Assembly (NCBI GenBank): GCA_951640165.1
Contig: OX621266.1
Location: 7,998,001-8,062,000 of the forward strand
DNA length: 64,000 nt
From: Pseudoips prasinana
Lineage: Eukaryota; Arthropoda; Insecta; Lepidoptera; Nolidae
Direction of reading: 5' to 3'
Shown: piece after piece, positions 1-9,762 of the stretch
Layout of the letters: the number at the start of each line of letters is the position of its first letter
How positions within the stretch are numbered: the stretch's first letter is position 1
Translations under genes and position numbers: made by a program
Notes under the pieces: generated by a model
What the model saw: only the letters and a program-made list of their open reading frames with translations
Database searches by the model: none
What the model was told of the DNA's origin: nothing

Positions 1-592
1 CGTGGGGTCAGACTCCAGGGAAAGTGGTAGGGAAGCGTCGGAAACCGTTGCGACAGCAAAAATTGGCCCGCCCGCCACCTGAAACATAAAATATTTTCAA
101 AATTATACATAATCAAACCGTTTACAATATACACTTACCTCTATTATATATATACCTAAATAACTAAAACCAACTGGCGGCTTAAATATATAGGTGATAC
201 TTAAAAAAAGACATTTTCCTATACATAGTGAAATTTTTGACCAAAAGTTCACCGTTTTTTGGCTATTTTAATTTATACTATCTACATATAATTGTTTAAT
301 AGTGCATTTAGCAAAATCTCAACAAGACGCATCTCCTGACACCCTGTTTGTGGTAGTATTGCGAAAGACTTTTGAGATTTTTTGCTAAAAAAGTCAATTT
401 TCATACAAAACACCCGTAGTCTCAGGTTTTTGGGTGTTTTTAACCAAATTTTGTACGGATTCCTAAAATTTTATATACCAACTAATTAGACCTTCTCAAG
501 ACGCGTCTACCGACACCCTATTTATATAGGTCAGCCACATACAACCTGTTAAATTTATCAAATTAAATCTCATAGACTCGACCGGCGTGGAG

Positions 593-602
593 TATATATA
601 TA
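593..602 (+). promoter_or_regulatory. TATA-like motif of the satellite, upstream of E1
   Basis: TATATATATA occurs once per 890-bp unit within the sequence ggag-TATATATATA-ggtgc. Here its first T lies 34 nt before the first base of E1. In RNA polymerase II core promoters a TATA box sits about 30 nt before the start site, so a transcript would begin at about the element's first base. The motif is seen; promoter activity is inferred. Confidence 0.4.
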
Positions 603-615
603 GGTGCTTTGCGCC

Positions 616-626
616 CATACATTCGG
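616..626. repeat. Target-site duplication of E1, left copy
   Basis: The 11-bp sequence catacattcgg is repeated exactly at 3596-3606 on the other side of E1. In an uninterrupted satellite unit it occurs once and is followed by catttttc, which resumes after the right copy. A perfect duplication of this size is the usual footprint of target-primed reverse transcription. Confidence 0.92.
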
Positions 627-736
627 GGACAGTCGGTAGCTCCATGCGCACGCGCACATCTCGCAACCGGAAGCTCGCCAACCGCAAGAGATCTCGCTCG
701 GGCCCACCACCTCGCGCTTTGCGCGACCCTGCACCC

Positions 737-750
737 CGACCTCTGGGTCG
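737..750 (+). other. Small hairpin in E1 leader
   Basis: A 5-bp stem (cgacc/ggtcg) with a tctg loop lies 86 nt upstream of the ORF start. It may be RNA structure in the leader; significance is uncertain. Confidence 0.25.
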
Positions 751-835
751 TAGGGCCGCGAGGGAAGCTACTCCCCATGAAGATTCCTGCTGAAGAAAAC
801 TTTTTCTCCAACTACCCTCAAGATCTCTTCATATC

Positions 836-3208
836 ATGAAGAAAAACGGGAACTCGCCAGGCCCCGCACAGGGTCGGACGAGCGACGCCAACACCTCCAG
901 AGAACCCAGAGCGACGGCGAAGCCTGGGCCCTCACCGCCGGGAACCGGAACGCGCACGTTCGTCCGTTCCCCACCGCGCGACCCGCGTATCCCCCCTTCC
1001 GCGAGAGGGTGGAAACCGTCCGCGCCCGTAACCGCTCCCCAGCCGCCTGGGTCGAGTGCCACCACGCGCGCGCCTCCTCTGGTTAGCCCAGAGTCGAGTG
1101 CCGCCCGATCTTCGTCGCGCGCGCCTCCTCTGGTCCGACCGGAGTCGAGTGCCGCCCGTACCGCGCCTACCCGGGAAGCGATAACCATTGCCCCCCGCGA
1201 CACCGCCACCTCACGCAGTAAGGGAAGAAGCGGCACCGTCCGCCATCAACCTGCACCGACGCCGCCCACGCCCCGAGCGTCAGCTACTCGCGCCGTTGTA
1301 CCGTTAGGCACGCACGCGTCAGCAGCCCGACCATTCGTGGCCACCCAGCCGCCGCCTATCCGCCCGCGCGTCCCAGAACAGACGCCAACGGACAAGGCCA
1401 AAACCCAAGATACCCTCCAAAAGGGAAAGAAAAACATAGACGTACCCTCGAGGACGCCTACCCCCGTGGATCGGCGCCCGATCGACACCGCACGCGGCAT
1501 CGACGTCGCCGATTTCTACGAAACCACAGACATCCAGGAGGGGGGGGAAGAACATCGCTTCACCCCCTCAGCCCTCCCACCGATGGATTCCCGTCCGTCT
1601 ACCCCCCTCAACACTCCGTACTCCGACAGGATATCGGCCTCCGCCGAATCCCTGCCGGACTCGCAGCTGTGTGGGCTGGAAGAGGACTACCCAGACTCCG
1701 ACTCTGAGTTCGACGAAGCAGAGGCGCTAGCCGAGGCATTCGCCGAAATAATTGAGATGGAGCTAGACCCCCCCACAGGCGGGGACAAGAGAGAACGAAG
1801 CTCAGAGGATGAGGACGACCCTGCCAAACGGCCGCGAGTTGCCCCACCCCCACCGACACCCTCAACCTCCTATGCTGCGGCCGCAGCAAGGAAGCCAACC
1901 CAACCCGACAGGGAACCAGTTCACGTCACCGATAAGGACAAGAACAAAAAGCCAAAGGCCCAGCTACCCACCGCTGGACAAAAAACCAAGAAGGTAAAGT
2001 ATCCCCCGCTAATCGTCGAGAAGTTCCCAAATTGGGCAACCCACATAAGGGCGCTCAAAGACCAACTGGGATTCACCCCCCACGTGCGCCCCTACCAGCA
2101 AGGGATACGATTCACCCCGGAAGAGGGAGAGGAATACAGGATAGTGCAAAGATACCTCTGCAAACTGGAGAAGGAGGAAGGCCTGTCCTGGCATTCCTAC
2201 TCCCTCCCGAAAGAGAGAAACCTTAAAGTAGCCATCAGGGGGCTACCGGTTCACACCCCGGTCGAGGAGATCGAGGAGGCGCTACGCGAACTCGACATCG
2301 AACCTGAGTTCGTACGACCCATCCGCGCCCGGCAAGGCAGACCCGGGTGCATATACTACGCCTTAATCAAGAGGACTCCAGACACGACACCGCGAATCTA
2401 CCTCATAAACGAGTTTATGGGCATGCCCGGTGTCGTGATCGAAACATGGCGCGGAAAGAAAGGCCCAGCCCAGTGCCACCGCTGCCAGAAGTTCCGGCAC
2501 TCCTCCCATCAGTGCCACCGCCCGCAAGCCTGTGTGCGCTGCGGAGGTGCACACACTGCAAAGGAGTGCCCGGTCCCGAGGGATCAGCCGGCCCGCTGCG
2601 CCAACTGCGGCGAAGCTCACCCGGCAAACAGCCCAAGATGCCGAGTATACAAAATCGAGCTCCGTAATAAGAGGGCGGGCACGGTCGCCGTTAGCGACAA
2701 GTCCCGACCAATAACGGAGAAGACTAAAACACCCATCCCACAGGGAGAAGCCCCGTCGGGGTCGCTAATGGCGACCGCAAACGACCCTAGAAGCCGCGGG
2801 GGCCATCCAAAGCCCCGCAAAAACAAGAAGAAAAAGAAGCGTGAACGGAAGCGAGACACAAACTCGGCTCCCGTCCCTACGATACCAAGCAGCGACGCAC
2901 AACAGCCCGCCGCCACACCACTGATAGCCGGACCAGTGATAACAAACGCATCTCCTCCCCCGCAACAGGCGGAGCAAAGCAGAGCCGCACCCGCGCCATG
3001 GGCCCCGTCCAACATAGCGGAGCTCATCCGCTTCGGAATGCAGCTCTTAAACGACGCGAATACAGCGATCCAGGCTGGACAAAACCCCCTCCCGATCATC
3101 ATGGGAGGACTTGTCCATCTGGTAGCCTCCCAGATGGGCGGAGCAAGCACCGCGGCATCGCCCACTACCAACAACGTGACTGTGGACCCCCTGGGACTCC
3201 GGTCATAG
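836..3208 (+). CDS. Gag-like ORF1 protein of E1 (jockey clade)
   Basis: The predicted 790-aa protein would bind and package element RNA into a ribonucleoprotein. Residues 1-370 are low-complexity and rich in Pro, Ser, Thr and Arg, with a short tandem duplication near residues 79-106 (APPLVxPESSAAR twice). An acidic patch follows around residues 268-312. Residues about 390-540 form a folded domain typical of what precedes the knuckles in jockey-type ORF1s. Three zinc knuckles lie at about 545-602: CX2CX4HX4C, CX2CX3HX4C and CX2CX3HX6C, the spacing used by arthropod jockey elements. A lysine/arginine run follows at about 659-675. The ORF is open throughout, which suggests recent function. It is a different family from E2/E3, since the proteins match only in architecture. 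No ORF2 follows. Confidence 0.88.
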   Translation: MKKNGNSPGPAQGRTSDANTSREPRATAKPGPSPPGTGTRTFVRSPPRDPRIPPSARGWKPSAPVTAPQPPGSSATTRAPPLVSPESSAARSSSRAPPLVRPESSAARTAPTREAITIAPRDTATSRSKGRSGTVRHQPAPTPPTPRASATRAVVPLGTHASAARPFVATQPPPIRPRVPEQTPTDKAKTQDTLQKGKKNIDVPSRTPTPVDRRPIDTARGIDVADFYETTDIQEGGEEHRFTPSALPPMDSRPSTPLNTPYSDRISASAESLPDSQLCGLEEDYPDSDSEFDEAEALAEAFAEIIEMELDPPTGGDKRERSSEDEDDPAKRPRVAPPPPTPSTSYAAAAARKPTQPDREPVHVTDKDKNKKPKAQLPTAGQKTKKVKYPPLIVEKFPNWATHIRALKDQLGFTPHVRPYQQGIRFTPEEGEEYRIVQRYLCKLEKEEGLSWHSYSLPKERNLKVAIRGLPVHTPVEEIEEALRELDIEPEFVRPIRARQGRPGCIYYALIKRTPDTTPRIYLINEFMGMPGVVIETWRGKKGPAQCHRCQKFRHSSHQCHRPQACVRCGGAHTAKECPVPRDQPARCANCGEAHPANSPRCRVYKIELRNKRAGTVAVSDKSRPITEKTKTPIPQGEAPSGSLMATANDPRSRGGHPKPRKNKKKKKRERKRDTNSAPVPTIPSSDAQQPAATPLIAGPVITNASPPPQQAEQSRAAPAPWAPSNIAELIRFGMQLLNDANTAIQAGQNPLPIIMGGLVHLVASQMGGASTAASPTTNNVTVDPLGLRS

Positions 3209-3595
3209 CCGACACCCTACCCCAAAACTACCCCCATAGATCAGGGGTAGTAGGATTAGCACCCCTCTCCTGTGTCAACGCTGTCGGTCGCTGGTCAGCC
3301 TCGCTGGGCCTCACCATAGGTGTCTCACCCGGTGTGGCTTGACCGCCCGACGGCAAGAAGAAACACGGAAAGGGGCTGCCAAAGAAGCTCACAACAGAGG
3401 ACACGGCAATCAAGCTATGACCAGCCCCCTCGGTGTCGGGGGGGATATAAACTAACAAGATCCAAACTCCCAGGGATCACACACAACGACCGTCCCGTTT
3501 GTCAACGGGACGCGATTTGATACCTCCGGAAAGTGGGCGATGCCCCGGAACGGAGTCCTCCGCCCTCGTGAGAGGGTGCGAGATGCCTCAGCGAG
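3209..3595 (+). other. 3' untranslated region of E1 with hairpins
   Basis: This 387-nt tail holds no ORF of note. It contains a perfect 7-bp stem (3228-3234 with 3244-3250), a perfect 9-bp stem with a tgtc loop (3491-3512) and a 5-bp ccctc/gaggg stem (3563-3576) close to the end. There is no poly(A). Terminal structure of this kind could be what a reverse transcriptase recognises, as in LINEs that lack poly(A); that role is inferred. Confidence 0.6.
3491..3512 (+). other. Perfect 9-bp stem-loop in E1 3' region
   Basis: The arms cgtcccgtt and aacgggacg pair perfectly around a tgtc loop, 83 nt before the 3' end of E1. It resembles a rho-independent terminator in shape, but the eukaryotic setting makes an RNA-recognition or end-structure role more likely. 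Confidence 0.5.
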
Positions 3596-3606
3596 CATAC
3601 ATTCGG
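3596..3606. repeat. Target-site duplication of E1, right copy
   Basis: This is an exact copy of 616-626 (catacattcgg). The satellite continues in phase after it. Confidence 0.92.
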
Positions 3607-4192
3607 CATTTTTCAAGGCACAGGCATCCGATTCGGACGTTCCCAACGGTGCAAATAACGTGTATATAGACCTACCGATACACAAAACAACGCCTCACAT
3701 TCTTAATAGTGGTTAAATTATTTTTAAATCAATTTTATATTAAATTTTCTTAGTTTTTTTCGGGTGTCGCGCCGTATTCTGCTCGTCCTGAAAAATTTTC
3801 TTCGGGAGCTTCGAACCCAACCACTTCTAAACAACAGCCCTGGTCTTTGCCTACCCGAAGACACCCATCTCGTGGGGTCAGACTCCAGGGAAAGTGGTAG
3901 GGAAGCGTCGGAAACCGTTGCGACAGCAAAAATTGGCCCGCCCGCCACCTGAAACATAAAATATTTTCAAAATTATACATAATCAAACCGTTTACAATAT
4001 ACACTTACCTCTATTATATATATACCTAAATAACTAAAACCAACTGGCGGCTTAAATATATAGGTGATACTTAAAAAAAGACATTTTCCTATACATAGTG
4101 AAATTTTTGACCAAAAGTTCACCGTTTTTTGGCTATTTTAATTTATACTATCTACATATAATTGTTTAATAGTGCATTTAGCAAAATCTCAA

Positions 4193-4393
4193 CAAGACGC
4201 ATCTCCTGACACCCTGTTTGTGGTAGTATTGCGAAAGACTTTTGAGATTTTTTGCTAAAAAAGTCAATTTTCATACAAAACACCCGTAGTCTCAGGTTTT
4301 TGGGTGTTTTTAACCAAATTTTGTACGGATTCCTAAAATTTTATTTACCAACTAATTAGACCTTCTCAAGACGCGTCTACCGACACCCTATTT
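4193..4393. repeat. Internal diverged direct repeat of the satellite unit (representative)
   Basis: The 27-bp segments at 4193-4219 and 4367-4393 share the pattern caagacgc-N-tct-N-c-N-gacaccct-N-ttt. Their starts are 174 bp apart, close to nucleosome spacing. The pair recurs in every unit. It may be a relic of a smaller ancestral monomer or a protein-binding site used twice. Confidence 0.6.
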
Positions 4394-7132
4394 ATATAGG
4401 TCAGCCACATACAACCTGTTAAATTTATCAAATTAAATCTCATAGACTCGACCGGCGTGGAGTATATATATAGGTGCTTTGCGCCCATACATTCGGCATT
4501 TTTCAAGGCACAGGCATCCGATTCGGACGTTCCCAACGGTGCAAATAACGTGTATATAGACCTACCGATACACAAAACAACGCCTCACATTCTTAATAGT
4601 GGTTAAATTATTTTTAAATCAATTTTATATTAAATTTTCTTAGTTTTTTTCGGGTGTCGCGCCGTATTCTGCTCGTCCTGAAAAATTTTCTTCGGGAGCT
4701 TCGAACCCAACCACTTCTAAACAACAGCCCTGGTCTTTGCCTACCCGAAGACACCCATCTCGTGGGGTCAGACTCCAGGGAAAGTGGTAGGGAAGCGTCG
4801 GAAACCGTTGCGACAGCAAAAATTGGCCCGCCCGCCACCTGAAACATAAAATATTTTCAAAATTATACATAATCAAACCGTTTACAATATACACTTACCT
4901 CTATTATATATATACCTAAATAACTAAAACCAACTGGCGGCTTAAATATATAGGTGATACTTAAAAAAAGACATTTTCCTATACATAGTGAAATTTTTGA
5001 CCAAAAGTTCACCGTTTTTTGGCTATTTTAATTTATACTATCTACATATAATTGTTTAATAGTGCATTTAGCAAAATCTCAACAAGACGCATCTCCTGAC
5101 ACCCTGTTTGTGGTAGTATTGCGAAAGACTTTTGAGATTTTTTGCTAAAAAAGTCAATTTTCATACAAAACACCCGTAGTCTCAGGTTTTTGGGTGTTTT
5201 TAACCAAATTTTGTACGGATTCCTAAAATTTTATTTACCAACTAATTAGACCTTCTCAAGACGCGTCTACCGACACCCTATTTATATAGGTCAGCCACAT
5301 ACAACCTGTTAAATTTATCAAATTAAATCTCATAGACTCGACCGGCGTGGAGTATATATATAGGTGCTTTGCGCCCATACATTCGGCATTTTTCAAGGCA
5401 CAGGCATCCGATTCGGACGTTCCCAACGGTGCAAATAACGTGTATATAGACCTACCGATACACAAAACAACGCCTCACATTCTTAATAGTGGTTAAATTA
5501 TTTTTAAATCAATTTTATATTAAATTTTCTTAGTTTTTTTCGGGTGTCGCGCCGTATTCTGCTCGTCCTGAAAAATTTTCTTCGGGAGCTTCGAACCCAA
5601 CCACTTCTAAACAACAGCCCTGGTCTTTGCCTACCCGAAGACACCCATCTCGTGGGGTCAGACTCCAGGGAAAGTGGTAGGGAAGCGTCGGAAACCGTTG
5701 CGACAGCAAAAATTGGCCCGCCCGCCACCTGAAACATAAAATATTTTCAAAATTATACATAATCAAACCGTTTACAATATACACTTACCTCTATTATATA
5801 TATACCTAAATAACTAAAACCAACTGGCGGCTTAAATATATAGGTGATACTTAAAAAAAGACATTTTCCTATACATAGTGAAATTTTTGACCAAAAGTTC
5901 ACCGTTTTTTGGCTATTTTAATTTATACTATCTACATATAATTGTTTAATAGTGCATTTAGCAAAATCTCAACAAGACGCATCTCCTGACACCCTGTTTG
6001 TGGTAGTATTGCGAAAGACTTTTGAGATTTTTTGCTAAAAAAGTCAATTTTCATACAAAACACCCGTAGTCTCAGGTTTTTGGGTGTTTTTAACCAAATT
6101 TTGTACGGATTCCTAAAATTTTATTTACCAACTAATTAGACCTTCTCAAGACGCGTCTACCGACACCCTATTTATATAGGTCAGCCACATACAACCTGTT
6201 AAATTTATCAAATTAAATCTCATAGACTCGACCGGCGTGGAGTATATATATAGGTGCTTTGCGCCCATACATTCGGCATTTTTCAAGGCACAGGCATCCG
6301 ATTCGGACGTTCCCAACGGTGCAAATAACGTGTATATAGACCTACCGATACACAAAACAACGCCTCACATTCTTAATAGTGGTTAAATTATTTTTAAATC
6401 AATTTTATATTAAATTTTCTTAGTTTTTTTCGGGTGTCGCGCCGTATTCTGCTCGTCCTGAAAAATTTTCTTCGGGAGCTTCGAACCCAACCACTTCTAA
6501 ACAACAGCCCTGGTCTTTGCCTACCCGAAGACACCCATCTCGTGGGGTCAGACTCCAGGGAAAGTGGTAGGGAAGCGTCGGAAACCGTTGCGACAGCAAA
6601 AATTGGCCCGCCCGCCACCTGAAACATAAAATATTTTCAAAATTATACATAATCAAACCGTTTACAATATACACTTACCTCTATTATATATATACCTAAA
6701 TAACTAAAACCAACTGGCGGCTTAAATATATAGGTGATACTTAAAAAAAGACATTTTCCTATACATAGTGAAATTTTTGACCAAAAGTTCACCGTTTTTT
6801 GGCTATTTTAATTTATACTATCTACATATAATTGTTTAATAGTGCATTTAGCAAAATCTCAACAAGACGCATCTCCTGACACCCTGTTTGTGGTAGTATT
6901 GCGAAAGACTTTTGAGATTTTTTGCTAAAAAAGTCAATTTTCATACAAAACACCCGTAGTCTCAGGTTTTTGGGTGTTTTTAACCAAATTTTGTACGGAT
7001 TCCTAAAATTTTATTTACCAACTAATTAGACCTTCTCAAGACGCGTCTACCGACACCCTATTTATATAGGTCAGCCACATACAACCTGTTAAATTTATCA
7101 AATTAAATCTCATAGACTCGACCGGCGTGGAG

Positions 7133-7142
7133 TATATATATA
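7133..7142 (+). promoter_or_regulatory. TATA-like motif of the satellite, upstream of E2
   Basis: This is the same TATATATATA as in every unit. Its first T is 32 nt before the first base of E2 (7165). A polymerase II start about 30 nt downstream would fall at the E2 5' end. Function is inferred. Confidence 0.4.
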
Positions 7143-7153
7143 GGTGCTTTGCG

Positions 7154-7164
7154 CCCATACATTC
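7154..7164. repeat. Target-site duplication of E2, left copy
   Basis: The sequence cccatacattc recurs exactly at 13043-13053 after the poly(A) of E2. It is offset by 2 bp from the duplications of E1 and E3, so E2 is a separate insertion at nearly the same phosphodiester bond. Confidence 0.93.
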
Positions 7165-7923
7165 CTCTCGTTTGGACAGCCGACGCGCACGGACACGTTC
7201 GTGCGCTCCTGCCTTACCCGACTATTTCCGACTATACGTGCTCGTGTACGTTCGTCAGTTGAGATAAATCGATCGTCAGATTGGTTGAATCTCGGCAAAC
7301 CTTCACACTATTAATTGGTGTAGTGGCGTCTTTTTCAAGACAGCGCTACCCCAATATAGTGTGTGTTTCTTTGTACTTTCGTGCCCCTTCAGGGAAAATC
7401 CACTTTTCTAGTGGTACTTGGTGGAAACGTAACCGTGCCAACTAAGCCAAGTTAGTGTAGCCCCAAGCACTAGGCCTTGCTCCTTCAGAGCAACGCCAGT
7501 TAATTGGAAGCGGTTTGGAATCATTGGCCTTGGGGGCTACCCTAGTCAACTCCAAATCGGAATCCCACCTCCTTACCCTACCTTCCCATTCTCTCTTGTT
7601 GTTTGGGTGCTGACGGCTTCGGCCCATATCGCCCTCTGCATTAGAGCTGCTAGGAACCCTTTCGCACAATAAGACTGGCGAGAGGGATACAAGCTTAGGG
7701 CTCGCCATAGGTACACATACCTCCTCGTCTAACCCGGCGAGGAGGGTGATACACACACCAACACACCCTCGGGCCCGTCCAACCCGAGGTGATAGTTGTT
7801 AGGGACATTCTATTGTTAGAGCGACCGCCGAGAAGTTTCTTGTTAGTTCTTCTTCTCGGAACGCTCCGGGAGCGAACTAACGTAATTATTCGGTAGTTGT
7901 TAGGCTTTTAAAACCATCACAAG
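7165..7923 (+). other. 5' untranslated region of E2
   Basis: This 759-nt leader carries no sense ORF of note. Near its end are two hairpins: an 8-bp stem (7828-7835 with 7852-7859, ccgagaag/cttctcgg) and a compact palindrome (7862-7874, cgctcc/ggagcg). Both are conserved in E3. LINE 5' UTRs usually hold an internal polymerase II promoter; no motif here identifies one. A 104-codon antisense ORF at 7442-7756 is conserved in E3 only because the DNA is, and I do not call it a gene. Confidence 0.7.
7828..7874 (+). other. Tandem hairpins before E2 ORF1
   Basis: An 8-bp stem (7828-7835/7852-7859) is followed at once by a palindromic stem (7862-7874), ending 49 nt before the ORF1 ATG. The same pair is present in E3 at 15507-15553. 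It could affect ribosome loading or RNA packaging; that is inference. Confidence 0.45.
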
Positions 7924-9762
7924 ATGGCCGCCCCCGTACCCGCCTCCATGGTAGACATTACCAAGGATCCCCGCTTCGTTGAAGCGCTCTTCAAGCTCCT
8001 CAAGTCCGACCCAGTTGGCTGGGTAAACTTGATGGAGACCGTCAAGACAAAGCTCATGCTTGACGATTCCCCTTGCTCCGGCGCATCTGCGCAGGAGAAT
8101 CTTAGTCTCTCCGTCCCCTCCTCTTCTGCCCCGTTCACCCAGACGGACAGGCAGTCGCCACTCCCCCGTAACCGTACCCCCTCTCCATCTCAGCCTCTAG
8201 CCACAGAGGAAGAGATGGACGTCGTACCGATCGACAGCGACGACGACGCTCACAACGAGTGGACAACCGTCAGGCGCGGGAAAGCTGATAAGCGGACCCG
8301 CGGCGACAAGTCGTCGTCGTCCTCGTCTGGCAGCTCTTCCGGCTCTGATTCTGAGGCTTCGACTCAGGAGAAGAGCAAGAAGAGCGCCAAGACGAAGAAG
8401 TTGCGCACGGAGAGACCCTCCGCCACCAACTCTGTCCCCTCTTCCCCCACTACAAGCGCCCCCGCCTCACAGGCAAAGGCCAAACCCTCTGGCTTCACGG
8501 CCAAGACCACTAAGCCCCCACCTATCATGCTACTCAGCATCGATAAGTGGGAAGACTTGTCCACGACGTTAAAGTCCAAAGGTGTAGTCGCACTCAGCAC
8601 TACATACATCCTCAAGGAGCAGATGTACAAAATACAGCTGCAGACCTCCACTGAATACAGGACAACGACGGCTCTCTTCGATGCACGTAAGGTAGACTAC
8701 TACACTTACGGCACCGCTGAGGACAAAACACTCCGCGTGGTTATCCGCCGAGTGTGCCGTTACCTTCCCATCGACTCCATCAAGGAGGACCTAACCACCC
8801 AAGGGTTCCCCGTGAGAGAGGTGCATCGGATGCGCCGATCAAACGGTGGCGAGCCCTTCGATATGGTGCTGGTCCACCTTGACGACTCGAAGGAAGGACA
8901 GAAAATCCTGACTGTCCTTAAAACAGTTTGCGGCGTCGGCGGCATCGTCGTTGAGCCGCCGCGGCGAGGGACCGTACAGGGGCAGTGCCACAACTGCCAA
9001 CTGTACGGGCACTCGTCTAAAAACTGCCACGTTGCCCCGAGGTGTGTTAAATGCCTGACCCCAGGTCATCACACCTCCGAATGCTCAAGACCTAAGGATC
9101 GTAGCGAATGCTCCGAGCCACCCGGTTGTGTCAACTGCCAGTCCTTGGGACACCCTGCGAACTATCGCGGCTGTCCCAAGGCACCGGCGAGGAGACCCGC
9201 CAGGAGGCCTCGCAGCAAGCGCAACGCTCGCAAGCCTCAGGCGCAGACTAGCTCCGCCAAGCCCCAAGCAAGCCCTCCCCCGCTAATGTCCTTGGATGTC
9301 CAACAGACATCCCTGCGACCAGCAAGACCACACTGGCCTCTGCCAGATTACGTCCCCTCGACCGCACCCAAGGCTGCGGGTGAGGCGGTCGCCCCTAAGG
9401 CTGTGCCAGTCCCAGCTAAAGAGGCGTCCCCCAAACCCTCAACCAGCGCGACCCCTCCCGCCCCAGTCAAATCGGGCTGGGCTTACAACCCGCTGACCAA
9501 GAAGTCACAGGCTCCAAAGGCCCCGGCCAAAGGAGCCCAGACTCCAAAGTCACCAGCCCCAGCGCCCAAAACCCGGGCGCCCCAAGCGAATAGCAAAGGG
9601 CGCGCCTCAGGCTTTGCCGAGCGCATCATGACTCAGGGCTGGGAGTTGCTCGATCAGTTTGAGGACCTCACCCAGAGGGCCGAAGCTGATCCGACCAACA
9701 TCCAGTTGGCCATCGACGCGGCACGCGTATACCGCCGCTTTATTAAATCAATACAACCGTAA
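7924..9762 (+). CDS. ORF1 (Gag-like nucleic-acid-binding protein) of E2
   Basis: The 612-aa protein would coat element RNA and deliver it to target chromatin. The N-terminal 60 residues are folded-looking and differ strongly from E3 (ten changes within residues 19-59, against twelve in the remaining 553). Residues about 60-200 are Ser/Pro-rich with a poly-Ser stretch, then a Lys-rich segment. A conserved domain lies at about 200-350. Three CCHC knuckles follow at about 355-417: CX2CX4HX4C twice, then CX2CX4HX6C. A basic Pro/Ala/Lys-rich tail ends in a short helical region. This order matches jockey-clade ORF1s. The stop codon TAA (9760-9762) overlaps the ORF2 ATG as TAATG, so ORF2 is probably translated by termination-reinitiation. 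Start chosen: first ATG after the paired hairpins, conserved in E3. Confidence 0.93.
   Translation: MAAPVPASMVDITKDPRFVEALFKLLKSDPVGWVNLMETVKTKLMLDDSPCSGASAQENLSLSVPSSSAPFTQTDRQSPLPRNRTPSPSQPLATEEEMDVVPIDSDDDAHNEWTTVRRGKADKRTRGDKSSSSSSGSSSGSDSEASTQEKSKKSAKTKKLRTERPSATNSVPSSPTTSAPASQAKAKPSGFTAKTTKPPPIMLLSIDKWEDLSTTLKSKGVVALSTTYILKEQMYKIQLQTSTEYRTTTALFDARKVDYYTYGTAEDKTLRVVIRRVCRYLPIDSIKEDLTTQGFPVREVHRMRRSNGGEPFDMVLVHLDDSKEGQKILTVLKTVCGVGGIVVEPPRRGTVQGQCHNCQLYGHSSKNCHVAPRCVKCLTPGHHTSECSRPKDRSECSEPPGCVNCQSLGHPANYRGCPKAPARRPARRPRSKRNARKPQAQTSSAKPQASPPPLMSLDVQQTSLRPARPHWPLPDYVPSTAPKAAGEAVAPKAVPVPAKEASPKPSTSATPPAPVKSGWAYNPLTKKSQAPKAPAKGAQTPKSPAPAPKTRAPQANSKGRASGFAERIMTQGWELLDQFEDLTQRAEADPTNIQLAIDAARVYRRFIKSIQP

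Larger units (their letters stand above)
1..626. repeat. 890-bp satellite, partial unit (left edge)
   Basis: This AT-rich sequence is the same as the internal part of the 890-bp satellite that recurs through the window; position 1 corresponds to 3871, 4761, 5651 and so on. It is cut on the left by the window edge and on the right by insertion of element E1. By eye it matches the other copies except for one substitution at 475 (A here, T in the other units). The last 11 bases (616-626) form one copy of the E1 target-site duplication. Confidence 0.97.
627..3595 (+). mobile_element. E1: jockey-type non-LTR element with Gag-like ORF only
   Basis: This 2,969-bp GC-rich insertion in the AT-rich satellite is bounded by perfect 11-bp target-site duplications. 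It has a 209-nt leader, one long ORF (836-3208) and a 387-nt 3' region with hairpins. There is no ORF2: no endonuclease or reverse transcriptase motif occurs in any frame. It also has no poly(A) or A-rich tail and ends in gcgag directly before the duplication. It therefore looks like a non-autonomous element mobilised in trans, comparable in coding content to HeT-A of Drosophila. A full element with an internal deletion of ORF2 is an alternative, but the 3' region follows the ORF stop without a visible scar. Confidence 0.85.
3596..7164. repeat. 890-bp satellite, four complete units
   Basis: Four units start at 3596, 4486, 5376 and 6266, each beginning with catacattcggc and exactly 890 bp long. 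The block ends at the E2 insertion. Each unit is AT-rich with a GC-richer island of about 220 bp, and contains one TATATATATA motif and a diverged internal 27-bp duplication (for example 4193-4219 and 4367-4393, 174 bp apart). Short ORFs on both strands are identical in every copy because the DNA is identical; they overlap each other and look non-coding. Confidence 0.98.

Noticed and set aside
3491..3512. Hairpin considered as a rho-independent terminator
   Set aside because: No T run follows and the context is an insect retrotransposon.
3724..4004. Short overlapping ORFs (62-84 codons) repeated in every satellite unit
   Set aside because: They overlap on both strands in the GC-richer island, have no known motif, and are the same in all units only because the DNA is. 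No sign of codon-level selection can be seen.
3596..7164. Search for a CENP-B box in the satellite unit
   Set aside because: No match to the nTTCGnnnnAnnCGGGn pattern was found on either strand by eye, so a centromeric role is not claimed.
7442..7756. 104-codon antisense ORF in the E2 5' UTR, also in E3
   Set aside because: Conservation is explained by the near identity of the two elements; no motif or promoter supports it.
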